DNA of 64,000 nucleotides, taken from Tersicoccus solisilvae. GTDB taxonomy: Bacteria > Actinomycetota > Actinomycetes > Actinomycetales > Micrococcaceae. Below, one piece after another: positions 1 through 9,153 of this stretch (its first letter is position 1; the number at the start of each line of letters is the position of its first letter). The stretch covers positions 62,001 through 126,000 of the forward strand of contig NZ_BMJI01000007.1 in assembly GCF_014643255.1 (NCBI RefSeq). The letters run 5' to 3'. The notes under the pieces are model-generated. The model was given only the letters and a program-made list of their open reading frames with translations. It was not told the origin of the DNA and made no database searches. The translations under genes were made by a program, and so were the position numbers.

Positions 1-910
1 CATCGCCACCGCCGCCCACCAGATCGTCGGCGGCGGCATGACCACCGCCGTCGCGGGCGGCGTCGAATCGATCTCCCTCGTGCAGAACGAGCACCGGAAC
101 CGGTACCGCGCCGAGGATGCCTGGCTGCGGGAGCGCCGCCCCTCGCTCTACCTCTCCATGCTCGAGACGGCGGAGATCGTCGCCGAGCGCTACGGGGTCG
201 GCCGGGACCAGCAGGACGAGTTCGCGCTGCTCTCCCAGCGACGCACGGCGCGGGCTCAGGAGGCCGGGCTGTTCGACGACGAGATCGTGCCCCTGCCCGT
301 GACGCCGCTCGACGCCGAGGCAGCGCCGGACGAGAACGGCCGCCGCGGCGTGCTCGGGCGCGACGAGGGCAATCGCCCCGCGACCACGCTCGACGGCCTG
401 GGCGCCCTGCGACCGGTGCTGCCGGACGGACGGGCGTCCCGCACGTCCACGGTGACCGCGGGCAACGCCTCCCAGCTCTCCGACGGCGCGTCGGCGTCCG
501 TGCTGATGGAGGCCGGGGCCGCGCGCGACCGCGGCCTGGACGTCCTCGGGATCTACCGCGGGACGGCGGTGACCGGCTGCGAGCCGGACGAGATGGGCAT
601 CGGCCCCGTCGCGGCCGTCCCCCGGCTGCTCGACCGGCACGGCCTGACCGTGGCGGACATCGACCTGTGGGAGCTGAACGAGGCCTTCGCCTCCCAGGCG
701 GTGTACTGCCGCGACCGGCTGGGCATCGACCCGGACCGGCTCAACGTCAACGGCGGTGCCATCGCGATCGGCCATCCGTACGGAATGAGCGGCGCCCGGC
801 TGGTCGGCCACGCCCTCCTGGAGGGCCGCCGCCGGGGCGCCCGGTACGCCGTCGTCACCATGTGCGTGGGCGGCGGCATGGGCGCTGCCGGCCTCCTCGA
901 GATCACCTGA
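1..910 (+). CDS. Acetyl-CoA acetyltransferase (thiolase), 5' end cut off
   Basis: The reading frame is open from base 2, so the true start and the N-terminal catalytic Cys lie before the window. The visible part is the C-terminal three quarters of a thiolase: AGGVESIS near the edge, then NEAFASQA, the [16 protein letters not shown] block with the catalytic His, and CVGGGMG with the second catalytic Cys near the end. Thiolases join or split acetyl-CoA and acyl-CoA. The next genes are an MFS carrier 57 bases downstream and an acyl-CoA ligase, which suggests one transcription unit for uptake, CoA activation and thiolysis of an organic acid. The substrate cannot be told from the sequence. The family call is firm; biosynthetic versus degradative use is open. 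Confidence 0.93.
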   Translation, partial: IATAAHQIVGGGMTTAVAGGVESISLVQNEHRNRYRAEDAWLRERRPSLYLSMLETAEIVAERYGVGRDQQDEFALLSQRRTARAQEAGLFDDEIVPLPVTPLDAEAAPDENGRRGVLGRDEGNRPATTLDGLGALRPVLPDGRASRTSTVTAGNASQLSDGASASVLMEAGAARDRGLDVLGIYRGTAVTGCEPDEMGIGPVAAVPRLLDRHGLTVADIDLWELNEAFASQAVYCRDRLGIDPDRLNVNGGAIAIGHPYGMSGARLVGHALLEGRRRGARYAVVTMCVGGGMGAAGLLEIT

Positions 911-967
911 GCCGCACCGCGCGGCCCGATCCCCCGAATCCACCCCTCGAGCAAGGATGAGTGCACC

Positions 968-2344
968 ATGACCGCACCGCTGCCCACCGACACCCTCCAC
1001 GCGCGGGCCACCCGCACGGCGATGATGAAGCTGCTGCCGCTGATCTGCGTCGTCTACTTCATGTCCTACATCGACCGCACCAACGTCTCCCTCGCCAAGA
1101 CGCAGCTCGCGGCCGACGTCGGGATCAGCGCCGCCGCCTTCGGGCTGGGCGCCGGCATCTTCTTCATCAGCTACGCCTTCCTCGAGGTGCCGAGCAATCT
1201 CGTCATGTACCGCGTCGGCGCCCGGGCGTGGATCACCCGGATCGCGCTGACCTGGGGCGCGCTCTCCGCCCTGATGATGTTCGTGCAGGGCGAGGTCTCG
1301 TTCTACGTGCTGCGGTTCCTGCTCGGGGCGGCCGAGGCGGGCCTGTTCCCGGCCCTGGCCTACATGGTCACCGTCTGGTTCGCGCAGGAGCACCGCGCCC
1401 GCGTGATGGGACTGATCTACCTCGCGCCCACCGTCGCCCTGATCATCGGCGGCCCCCTGGGCGGTGCCCTGATGGAGCTGGACACCCTGTACGGCCTGCG
1501 CGGCTGGCAGTGGATGTTCCTCATCGAGGGGCTGGTCACCATGGTCGTCGGCGTCATCGTCTGGTTCCTCCTGCCGTCCACACCGCACCGGGCGCGCTGG
1601 CTGACCACCGAGGAGGCCGACGTCCTGACGGAGCGCGCCGGACGTCCCGACCGGCACGACGCCCACATCCGCGGCAACCTCCGGCGCACCTTCGGCCGCC
1701 CCTTCATCCTCGTCATCGCCGTCATCTACTTCCTGAACCAGGTGAGCAGCCTCGGCCTGGTCTTCAACGTGCCGTCCATCATCGAGCGGATGGACGTCAG
1801 CAGCCCGTTCCTGATCGGCCTGATCTCCGGCAGCGTCGGCATCGGCGCGACGGTGGGCGTGCTCGTGCTGCCCCGACTCGTCCGCGGCGCCCGGTACGAG
1901 GCCACGTGGGTGGGGCTGTCCGCACTGGGCACCCTGGTCACGTCCGTCGGGTACCTGATGATCGACGCCCCGGTGGCGCGGGTGGTGCTGATCGCCGTGG
2001 GTGCGCTCTTCATCTTCGGCACGCTGCCCCTGTTCTGGTCGATCGCCATGGCGCGCATGTCCGGCGTCGTCGCCGCCGCCGGTCTGGCGTTCATCAACAC
2101 GATCGGCCTGATCGGCGGGTTCGTCGGCCCCTACCTGTTCGGTCTGGCGGAGCAGACGACGGGCGACCCGGCGTCGGGCTTCGTCATCGTGATCGCCGTC
2201 TCGGCCATCTCCGTGGTGCTGAGCGTGGTGCTCGTCGCCGCGCTGCGGCGGGAGGATCGCGCGCCGGTCGGCGGGGCGGCGCCGGAGCAGGAGCAGCCGG
2301 ACGCCCCGCGCGAACCGATCGACGTGCGGCGCGGGGAGGCGTGA
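968..2344 (+). CDS. MFS transporter, anion:cation symporter (ACS) type
   Basis: A 458-residue hydrophobic protein with about 12 predicted membrane segments in two halves. The first loop carries SYIDRTNVSLAK, typical of the ACS branch of the major facilitator superfamily, whose members import organic anions such as sugar acids and aromatic acids with protons. The ATG follows an AAGGA about nine bases upstream. The C-terminal 40 residues are polar and Pro/Glu-rich and probably cytoplasmic. The stop overlaps the GTG start of the acyl-CoA ligase (GTGA), so the two are translationally coupled. An imported carboxylate would be activated by the ligase and finished by the thiolase; this pathway link is inferred from gene order. 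Confidence 0.88.
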   Translation: MTAPLPTDTLHARATRTAMMKLLPLICVVYFMSYIDRTNVSLAKTQLAADVGISAAAFGLGAGIFFISYAFLEVPSNLVMYRVGARAWITRIALTWGALSALMMFVQGEVSFYVLRFLLGAAEAGLFPALAYMVTVWFAQEHRARVMGLIYLAPTVALIIGGPLGGALMELDTLYGLRGWQWMFLIEGLVTMVVGVIVWFLLPSTPHRARWLTTEEADVLTERAGRPDRHDAHIRGNLRRTFGRPFILVIAVIYFLNQVSSLGLVFNVPSIIERMDVSSPFLIGLISGSVGIGATVGVLVLPRLVRGARYEATWVGLSALGTLVTSVGYLMIDAPVARVVLIAVGALFIFGTLPLFWSIAMARMSGVVAAAGLAFINTIGLIGGFVGPYLFGLAEQTTGDPASGFVIVIAVSAISVVLSVVLVAALRREDRAPVGGAAPEQEQPDAPREPIDVRRGEA

Positions 2345-3972
2345 GCACCGTGCTCGGACTGATGCAGGACCACCCGCTGAGCATGCCCCTGCTGGTGGAT
2401 CGCCTGGAGCAGCGCTTCGCCCGCAAGACCGTCGTCACGTCGACCGTCGAGGGGCGCACCGTCGCCACGTTCGCCGAGGTGGCCGAGCGGGTGCGCAGAC
2501 TCGCCGGGGCGCTCGACGCCCTCGCCGTGCCCGCCTCGGCGCCGGTGGCCACCCTGGGCTGGAACAGCCAGCGGCACCTGGAGCTCTATCTCGCGGTGCC
2601 GAGCGCCGGGCGGGTGCTGCACACGATCAACCAGCGGCTGGCTCCCGCGGACATCGAGTACATCGTCAACGACGCCGCGGACGACGTGATCGTCGTCGAT
2701 CGTTCCCTGCTGGACGCGCTCTGGCCGCTGGTGGACCGTCTGCCGACCGTGCGGCACATCGTGGTGATGGACGACGGCGCCGGCCCCGCGCTGCCGCGGG
2801 ACCCCCGCGTCGTCGACTACGAGGCGCTGATCGCGAGCGCCGCCCCCGCCGCGACGCTGAGCGTGCCGGACGAGCGGAGCGCGGCGGCGCTCTGCTACAC
2901 GTCGGGCACCACGGGTCGGCCGAAGGGCGTGCTCTACGACCACCGCTCGATCGTCCTGCACGCGCTCTCGTTCCTGTTCGCGGACACGTTCGGGCTCGGC
3001 GAGGCCGACGTCGTGATGCCCATCGTGCCCATGTTCCACGCCAACGCCTGGGGACTGCCCTACGCCGCCATCCTCGCCGGCGCCTCGCTCGTGCTGCCGG
3101 GCCGCGCCGCGACGCCCGGGCGCCTCGCCGATCTGGTCGAGCACGAGCGGGTCACCGTCTCGGGCGCCGTCACCACGGTGTGGCTGAGTATGTTGCCGCA
3201 CCTGCGCGGTCGCGACCTCGCCGCCCTGCGCCGACTCGCCAACGGGGGCGGTCACCTGCCGCTCGAGCTGGCGCGGCAGTATCTGGACGAGTTGGGGGTG
3301 CCCCTGGTCGGGACGTGGGGCATGACGGAGGCCAGTCCCCTGGTCACCTCGGCCCGGACACCGGCACGGACGGACGTGCGGCCCGCCGGGGGAACCCCGC
3401 CCGAGCGGCTGGCGGCCCTGTGCGCGGCCGGGTATCCCAGCCCCCTGGTCGGCGTCCGGCTGGCACGGGCCGACGGCACCCTGGCCCCCCACGACGGCGT
3501 CGCGTCCGGGGAGCTGCAGATCAACGGCCCCACGGTCGCCGCGGGGTACGTGGGCGTCGACGCCACGGACACCATCACCGCCGACGGGTGGCTGCGCACC
3601 GGCGACGTCGGCGTCATCGACCCGGACGGCTGCGTCCACGTGGTGGACCGGTTGAAGGACCTGATCAAGTCCGGAGGCGAGTGGATCGGGTCGGCCGAAC
3701 TGGAGAACGCCGTCCTCACGCACCCCGGCGTCGAGGAGGCGGCCGTCGTCGCGCGACCCGACGAGACCTGGGGTGAACGTCCGGTCGCCTATGTGGTGGA
3801 GCGCCCGGGAGCCGGCCTCACGGGGGCCGCGATCCGCTCCCACCTCGAGGGCCGCGTCGCGCGCTGGTGGATTCCGGAGGACGTCCTGATCGTGACGGAC
3901 ATTCCGCGCACGCCCACCGGCAAGATCGCGAAGCGACAGCTGCGGGAGGCGGGCGTGACGCCACCGCGGTGA
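2341..3972 (+). CDS. Long/medium-chain fatty-acid or organic-acid CoA ligase
   Basis: A 543-residue ANL-superfamily (AMP-forming) acyl-CoA synthetase. The adenylate motif YTSGTTGRPKGVLYDH lies near residue 187, TWGMTEAS near residue 325, GWLRTGDVGVI near residue 418, the hinge DRLKDLIKSGGEWI follows, and the catalytic Lys is in PTGKIAKRQL at the C-terminus. The length and motif set match FadD/AlkK-like ligases. The chosen start is the GTG overlapping the MFS stop; an ATG seven codons in is an alternative. The same frame stays open far upstream through the MFS gene, but that part is out-of-frame shadow. Substrate unknown. Confidence 0.9.
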   Translation: MSTVLGLMQDHPLSMPLLVDRLEQRFARKTVVTSTVEGRTVATFAEVAERVRRLAGALDALAVPASAPVATLGWNSQRHLELYLAVPSAGRVLHTINQRLAPADIEYIVNDAADDVIVVDRSLLDALWPLVDRLPTVRHIVVMDDGAGPALPRDPRVVDYEALIASAAPAATLSVPDERSAAALCYTSGTTGRPKGVLYDHRSIVLHALSFLFADTFGLGEADVVMPIVPMFHANAWGLPYAAILAGASLVLPGRAATPGRLADLVEHERVTVSGAVTTVWLSMLPHLRGRDLAALRRLANGGGHLPLELARQYLDELGVPLVGTWGMTEASPLVTSARTPARTDVRPAGGTPPERLAALCAAGYPSPLVGVRLARADGTLAPHDGVASGELQINGPTVAAGYVGVDATDTITADGWLRTGDVGVIDPDGCVHVVDRLKDLIKSGGEWIGSAELENAVLTHPGVEEAAVVARPDETWGERPVAYVVERPGAGLTGAAIRSHLEGRVARWWIPEDVLIVTDIPRTPTGKIAKRQLREAGVTPPR

Positions 3973-4057
3973 CCCGGGGACCTCGACGACGCCACGGTCA
4001 TCCTCAGCGCTCTTCCTCCGCGCGTTCAGACGATTCCCAGCGAAAGTGGAGAGAATC

Positions 4058-4774
4058 GTGCCCGTGAAGAGCTCCCAGCCCGAAGCCAAGCTGCTCGTCG
4101 TCGACGACGAGCCGAACATCCGTGAGCTGCTGTCCACGTCCCTGCGGTTCGCCGGTTTCGACGTCGTCGCCGCCGGCAACGGCCGGGACGCGCTGACCGC
4201 CGCAGAGACCCACAACCCGGACCTCGTCGTGCTCGACGTCATGCTGCCGGACATGGACGGGTTCACCGTCACCCGGAAGCTGCGGGCCTCCGGCCGGCAC
4301 TGCCCGGTCCTGTTCCTGACCGCCCGGGACGACACCGAGGACAAGGTCACCGGTCTGACCGTCGGCGGCGACGACTACGTCACCAAGCCGTTCAGCCTCG
4401 ACGAGGTCGTCGCCCGCATCCGCGCGGTGCTGCGCCGCACCCAGCCGCTGCTGGACGACGAGGCGGTCATCCGCGTCGACGACCTGGAGCTGGACGACGA
4501 CGCCCACGAGGTGCGACGCGGTGGCGAGGTGATCGAGCTCTCCCCCACCGAGTTCAAGCTGCTGCGCTACCTGATGCTCAACCCGAACCGGGTGCTCTCC
4601 AAGGCGCAGATCCTCGACCACGTGTGGGAGTACGACTTCAACGGGGACGCCTCGATCGTCGAGTCCTACATCTCCTACCTGCGCCGGAAGATCGACCGCC
4701 ACCCCGACGTGCCCGCCCTGATCCAGACCAAGCGGGGCGTCGGCTACCTGTTGCGCACCGCCGACCGCCGGTAG
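4058..4774 (+). CDS. OmpR-family response regulator
   Basis: The receiver domain has the acidic pair in VVDDEPNIRE, the phospho-acceptor Asp in VVLDVMLPDMDG, and the switch Lys in YVTKPFSLDEV. A winged-helix DNA-binding domain follows, with LSPTEFKLLRYLMLNPNRV and SYLRRKIDRH. I chose GTG 4058 because GGAGAG sits four bases upstream; an in-frame GTG at 4046 would add four residues but has no ribosome site. The histidine kinase starts 12 bases after the stop, so this is a two-component operon. The pair resembles the TcrA/TcrY and MprA/MprB groups of actinobacteria. The signal sensed is not visible. Confidence 0.93.
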   Translation: MPVKSSQPEAKLLVVDDEPNIRELLSTSLRFAGFDVVAAGNGRDALTAAETHNPDLVVLDVMLPDMDGFTVTRKLRASGRHCPVLFLTARDDTEDKVTGLTVGGDDYVTKPFSLDEVVARIRAVLRRTQPLLDDEAVIRVDDLELDDDAHEVRRGGEVIELSPTEFKLLRYLMLNPNRVLSKAQILDHVWEYDFNGDASIVESYISYLRRKIDRHPDVPALIQTKRGVGYLLRTADRR

Positions 4775-4786
4775 GGTGGCCACTCG

Positions 4787-6361
4787 GTGCTGAACCGGTG
4801 GAAGAACGCGTCGCTGCGCGGGCAGCTGGTCGCGATGACGTCCGTGCTGATCGTCGTCGTGACCGCTCTGCTCGGCACGCTGACGGTCACCACCCTGAAG
4901 AACGTGCTCGTGCAGCGGACGGACTCCGATCTGCTCAACTACGTCCAGCCCATGTCGGTGTACCTGTACCAGGTGAAGCAGGGCACCGCGGAGCCGTCGT
5001 TCAACCAACTGGTCTTCAGCCGGTTCTACGGGCTGCAGATGGACGCGGACGGCGACCCCGTGACCCGCACGTCGCGGACCTCGGCCACGGCGGACGTGCC
5101 GCAGATCCCGCGCCTGTCGATCGACGAGGTGCGCCGCACCGGTGACGGGTTCAACGTGGCCGGCTCCACGCCGGGCAGTCCGGGCTGGCGGGTCGTCGTG
5201 CGCGCGCTGCAGACCGGCGACGGCTCGGTCGCGATCGCCACGCCGCTGAACGAGGTCGACGAGGTGGTGGAGTCCGCCGCGTGGCCGATCCTGCTGCTCG
5301 GCGTCGCCCTCGTCACGCTCTCCTCCGCCGTCGCGTACCTGGCGGTGACCCGGGCGTTCCGGCCGCTGGTGAAGGTGGAACGGACGGCCGCGGCGATCGC
5401 CGCCGGGGACCTGTCCCGCCGCCTCGAACCGGCCAGTCCCCAGACCGAGATGGGCCGGCTGAGCCGGTCCCTGAACGCGATGCTCGCCCACATCGAGACG
5501 GCCTTCGCGGCGCAGAAGGCGTCCGAGGCCACGATGCGCCGGTTCGTCTCCGACGCCTCGCACGAGCTGCGCACCCCGTTGGTCACCATCCGCGGGTTCT
5601 CCGAGTTCTACCGGCACGGGGGGCTGCGCACGGGCGAGGAAGTCGGCACCGCGATGGGTCGGATCGAGAGCGAGGCGACCCGGATGAGCGAGCTGGTCGA
5701 GGACCTGCTCGTCCTGGCCCGCATCGACGACGCGCGACCGGCCCGGCAACGCCCGCTCGACCTGTTGCTGCTGGGCAACGACGCGGCCGTCGACGCGCGG
5801 GTCAACGCCCCCGGCCGCCGGGTCACGGTGATCGGGCTGGACGGCGGCACCCCGCGCAACGCCCCGGTACTCGGCGACGAGAGCCGGCTGCGGCAGGTGG
5901 TCGGCAACCTGATGACCAACGCCCTGCGATACACGCCCGAGGGCTCCCCCATCGACATCGCGGTCGGCACGGCCGAGACGGTCGGGGGGGTGTGGGACTC
6001 GGTGATCGAGATCCGCGATCACGGGCCGGGCATCTCCGACGCCGACGCCGCCCGCGTGTTCGAGCGGTTCTTCCGGGCCGACACCTCCCGCGCCCGGGAG
6101 ACCGGCGGCAGCGGCCTGGGCCTGGCGATCGTCGCCGCCATCGTCGCGCAGCACGACGGGTCGGTGCGCCTCTCCGAGACCGACGGAGGCGGCGCCACCT
6201 TCAGCGTCCGGTTGCCGTTCTCCGCGCACGACGTCGCGGACGAGGACACCTCCCCGGCCGACCATGACGGCGGGCGCGACGCCGCGACCGGGAGCACCGC
6301 GGTCACGCCGCCCTCGGCCACCGGCCGGCTCCGGCGGGCCCTGCGCCGCGGCTCCCGCTGA
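4787..6361 (+). CDS. Sensor histidine kinase, HAMP-HisKA-HATPase
   Basis: A 524-residue membrane kinase. Membrane segment 1 is at about residues 15-37, an extracytoplasmic sensor loop of about 125 residues follows, and membrane segment 2 at about 165-185 leads into a HAMP linker. The phospho-acceptor His is in FVSDASHELRTPLVTI. The ATP-binding domain shows NLMTNALRYTPEG (N box), DHGPGIS (G1), FERFFRAD (F box) and GGSGLGLAIV (G2). The start is a GTG. The last 60 residues are an Asp/Thr/Ala-rich then Arg-rich tail. It partners the regulator just upstream. The sensor loop has no domain I recognise. Confidence 0.93.
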   Translation: MLNRWKNASLRGQLVAMTSVLIVVVTALLGTLTVTTLKNVLVQRTDSDLLNYVQPMSVYLYQVKQGTAEPSFNQLVFSRFYGLQMDADGDPVTRTSRTSATADVPQIPRLSIDEVRRTGDGFNVAGSTPGSPGWRVVVRALQTGDGSVAIATPLNEVDEVVESAAWPILLLGVALVTLSSAVAYLAVTRAFRPLVKVERTAAAIAAGDLSRRLEPASPQTEMGRLSRSLNAMLAHIETAFAAQKASEATMRRFVSDASHELRTPLVTIRGFSEFYRHGGLRTGEEVGTAMGRIESEATRMSELVEDLLVLARIDDARPARQRPLDLLLLGNDAAVDARVNAPGRRVTVIGLDGGTPRNAPVLGDESRLRQVVGNLMTNALRYTPEGSPIDIAVGTAETVGGVWDSVIEIRDHGPGISDADAARVFERFFRADTSRARETGGSGLGLAIVAAIVAQHDGSVRLSETDGGGATFSVRLPFSAHDVADEDTSPADHDGGRDAATGSTAVTPPSATGRLRRALRRGSR

Positions 6362-6576
6362 CGGGTTCGTCGGTCCCGCGCTCGACGCCTCGGGTGTCGC
6401 CCACCGAGTTCGCCGGTTCCCCGGCCTCGCGGGGGGCGCCGCCGTTTCTCCCTCCCCAGGGACCGCCCACGGCTCGGTCCTCCACAGTGCCGCCCCGACG
6501 AGGTCCCGCGCAGGTGGATCGCTCCTACGCTCGGGGCATCGGTTCAGCGGTACGGACGGGAGAGGACGGGATCACC
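6362..6576. other. 215-base spacer between kinase gene and WXG100 gene
   Basis: No credible gene here. A TACGCT hexamer at about 6526-6531 is a possible -10 element for the WXG100 gene, but no good -35 is visible. GAGAGGAC at about 6560-6567 is the ribosome site of the next gene. Confidence 0.4.
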
Positions 6577-6870
6577 ATGGCAGTGTTCACGGTCGACAGT
6601 GCGGCCCTGCAGGCCAACAGCACGGCGGTACGAGGAACGGTCGAACGCATCCGGGCGGAGGTCGCCGCCATGCATGCGGGGCTCCAGGCCCTCGAGGGCA
6701 CCTGGACGGGACAGGCCGCCACCCTGTTCCAGTCCGTGGTGGCGGACTGGCGCACCACGGAGGCGACGGTGGAGGCGTCGCTGGAATCCATCACGGCCGC
6801 GCTGGACGCCGCGGCCGCCGGCTACGAGGAGGCGGAGGCCCGCAACGCGGCGCTGTTCCACGGCCGGTGA
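6577..6870 (+). CDS. WXG100-family (Esx-like) protein
   Basis: A 97-residue helical protein with the helix-turn-helix hairpin signature W-x-G in LEGTWTGQAA at the middle, no signal peptide and no Cys, matching the WXG100 family in length and layout. These proteins are usually substrates of type VII (ESX) secretion and form dimers. The ATG follows GAGAGGAC. No EccC/FtsK-type ATPase, EccB/D or second Esx gene is near, so it stands alone here; whether it is exported cannot be read from this window. The C-terminus lacks a clear YxxxD/E signal. Confidence 0.85.
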   Translation: MAVFTVDSAALQANSTAVRGTVERIRAEVAAMHAGLQALEGTWTGQAATLFQSVVADWRTTEATVEASLESITAALDAAAAGYEEAEARNAALFHGR

Positions 6871-6987
6871 CGGGACAGGCTCACCGGGGGCGGCCGCGTT
6901 CGGTGGCAGCACGGCGCTGCGCCCGGCGGAACCACACCCGTCGCCCACGATTCGGCTTCCCGGTCGGCCGAGGGCGCGGCGGGGTCC

Positions 6988-7995
6988 TCAGGACGTCGGG
7001 GTGCCCTGGTGGAACCGCAGCCGCCACTGCTGGCCGTCCCGGACCCACCACGAGCTGCGCACCGCTGACTCCCCGTCCCGGGTGCTCCGCCACACCAACA
7101 GGATCGTCGTGGGATCGATCCGCTCGAGCTGCAGCTGCTCGAACTGCACGGCGCCGCTGTCCGCGTTGCTGACCAGGTCGATCGTCGAGTCCCGGTCCCA
7201 GATCCGGCCGGATGCCCCGACCTCGGTGAAGTCCGGGTGCAGCAGGGCCGCGAGCCGGGCGACGTCGGCGCGGACCCGCGGGTCGAGCAGCTCCTGCTCG
7301 TACTGGACGACCAGTTCCTCGTCCTCCAGCTGCGCGATGTCGGTGTCGTCGGCGAGGACGGAGAACAGGTCCGCCTCCAGGTCGTCGGCCGCCCCGGTGA
7401 ACCTGCTCTCCGGCTCGGGACGCGGCGTCGTGCCGGGGGCAGCGGCGGGCGCGGTCGTCGTCGCGGCGGCCGGAACGGTGCCGGCGGTGGCAACGTCGGC
7501 GGCACCGGCCGGCACCGCTCCGGCGGCCACGGGCGTGCGGAAGCCGGGCCCGGTGTCGGCGGGCAGGGAGCGCGAGTAGGCGGTGGCAGCAGCGCGGGCA
7601 CGCTCGTCGGCCGCCTCGTTGAGGTCGTGCCCGGCGTGGCCCTTCACCCAGTCGAAGGCGACGTCGCGTCCGGCGATGGCGGTGTCGATGCGCTTGAGCA
7701 GGTCGACGTTGAGCACCGGCTTGCCGTCGGCCTTCCGCCAGCCCTTGCGCTTCCAGCCCGGCATCCACTTGGTCACGCAGTTGATCACGTACTGCGAGTC
7801 GCACAGGATCTGCAGTCGCTCGGACACGTGCGCGGTCGACTCGAGCAGGTCCAGCACCGCCATCAGCTCGCCCATGTTGTTCGTCCCGTGCGGCCAGCCG
7901 CCCGCGGCCCAGCAGTCCTCGTCCACGAACCAGGCCCAGCCCGCGGGCCCGGGATTGCCGAGGGCAGAGCCGTCGGCGGCAGCGATGATCGTCAT
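6988..7995 (-). CDS. RNase HI fused to an NTF2-like (DUF4440-type) domain
   Basis: A 335-residue protein. Residues 1-150 are an RNase HI domain: the first catalytic Asp in AAADGSALGNPG, Glu in NNMGELMAV, Asp in LCDSQYVIN, His/Asp in VKGHAGHDLNEAADERA. It would cut RNA in RNA-DNA hybrids. An Ala/Pro/Thr linker follows (about 155-205). The last 115 residues (ELDPRVRADVARLAALLHPDF and WWVRDGQQWRLRFHQGT) look like an NTF2-like fold of the DUF4440 kind. I preferred ATG 7995, which has AGGA eight bases upstream; ATG 8004 has no spaced ribosome site. The role of the second domain is unknown. Confidence 0.85.
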   Translation of the reverse strand: MTIIAAADGSALGNPGPAGWAWFVDEDCWAAGGWPHGTNNMGELMAVLDLLESTAHVSERLQILCDSQYVINCVTKWMPGWKRKGWRKADGKPVLNVDLLKRIDTAIAGRDVAFDWVKGHAGHDLNEAADERARAAATAYSRSLPADTGPGFRTPVAAGAVPAGAADVATAGTVPAAATTTAPAAAPGTTPRPEPESRFTGAADDLEADLFSVLADDTDIAQLEDEELVVQYEQELLDPRVRADVARLAALLHPDFTEVGASGRIWDRDSTIDLVSNADSGAVQFEQLQLERIDPTTILLVWRSTRDGESAVRSSWWVRDGQQWRLRFHQGTPTS

Positions 7996-8159
7996 GGTCT
8001 CCATCCTGACAGAGCGCACCGACACCGGGGCTCCGGGGCGCCGTGGCACGGCGCCGTCGCTCAACGGCTCTGGGATGCCGCCGGGTCCTCCGGCAGGGTC
8101 GCCAGCTGCCGGGGGCCGGCGTCGCGGGCACCTCGGGTCGCATCCGGGCGCGCTCGGCC

Positions 8160-9044
8160 TCAGCGCTCCCCTTCCCCCGCGAGGTTCCTGCGCGCCGCCT
8201 TCTCCCACCGCTGCCTCCCGCTCCGGGTGCGGAACAGCGGGTCGAGGGCGAGCAGCTGCTCCACCACGGCGCGGCGGCCGGTGGCGAACGCCTCGTCGGA
8301 CAGGTGCCCGTACTCGGCGCGCACGTCGGCCAGATAGCGCGCGTACCCTGCGGGGTCGCGACCGAGCACGGCCAGGTCGGCGTCGCACAGCACGCGCCCC
8401 CCGACGTCCTCATCGTCCGGGGCATGCCCGGCGGTCAGCCGCACCAGGCGCCCCACCTCGGTCGCCTCGTCGCGCTCCAGTCCCGCTGCCGTCAGGGTGC
8501 GCTCCGCGAGCGCGGCCGACTGCTCCTCGTCGTCCCCGGCCGCGCCCCGGTAGACGGCGTCGTGGAACCAGGCAGCCAGCCACACCGCACGGGGCCGCGG
8601 GCCGAAGTCCTCGCCCCCGTACTCGAGCGCCCCGAGCGCGTTCAGACAACCGAGCAGGTGGCGAGCGTCGTGGTAGCGCCGGTGCGGCTCGCCCCACCGC
8701 TCGAGCACCTGCTCCCCGAGCCGTTGCTGCCCGGGCAGCAGCACGTTCCAGCGGTGCCGCAGGACGAGGGCCACCCGGCGGGGGCGATCGACGGCCCGGA
8801 TCCGCAGCCCACTCGCGATCAGCCGACGCGTCAATTCACTGCCCTCGACAGCAACCGCCCCGAGCGCGACGGCGCGGTCGTGCAGCCGAGAGGGCACGTC
8901 GTAGTGGTCGCCGTCGAACGCTCGTTCGCTCAATCCCAGCCGGCGGGCCATCGCGTGCAACTCGGCGAGGTCGGCGTCGGAGACGAGGTGCGAGAACTCG
9001 GTGCCGTGCGCCGGCCAGCGAGGCGGATCGATCAACACCGTCAT
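8160..9044 (-). CDS. DUF4031 plus HD-domain protein
   Basis: A 294-residue protein. The first 80 residues match DUF4031 (LIDPPRWPAHGTEFSHLVSD, HYDVPSRLHDRA). The rest is an HD-like metal-binding phosphohydrolase fold with RRYHDARHLLGCL, AAWFHDAVY (HD pair) and CDADLAVLGRD. Such HD proteins act on phosphoester bonds; the substrate is unknown. A TAGACT hexamer ends seven bases before the ATG, so the transcript may be leaderless. An internal GTG at 9038 has GGCGGG upstream and is the alternative start. The gene lies downstream of groL and of the repeat array. Confidence 0.8.
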   Translation of the reverse strand: MTVLIDPPRWPAHGTEFSHLVSDADLAELHAMARRLGLSERAFDGDHYDVPSRLHDRAVALGAVAVEGSELTRRLIASGLRIRAVDRPRRVALVLRHRWNVLLPGQQRLGEQVLERWGEPHRRYHDARHLLGCLNALGALEYGGEDFGPRPRAVWLAAWFHDAVYRGAAGDDEEQSAALAERTLTAAGLERDEATEVGRLVRLTAGHAPDDEDVGGRVLCDADLAVLGRDPAGYARYLADVRAEYGHLSDEAFATGRRAVVEQLLALDPLFRTRSGRQRWEKAARRNLAGEGER

Positions 9045-9153
9045 CCCGCCGAGTCTAGACGCGGAGCACCGCGGGACGGCGGTGGTGTCCGGCACCAGGT
9101 CCCGAAGATCGGCGGGCCCGGTCGGGACCGCCGTGTGGCCCATAGCCGGCACC

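Noticed and set aside
961-2340. N-terminal extension of the acyl-CoA ligase
   Set aside because: The ligase frame is open back to 961 but there encodes Arg/His/Pro-rich shadow of the MFS gene, which has clear membrane segments in its own frame.
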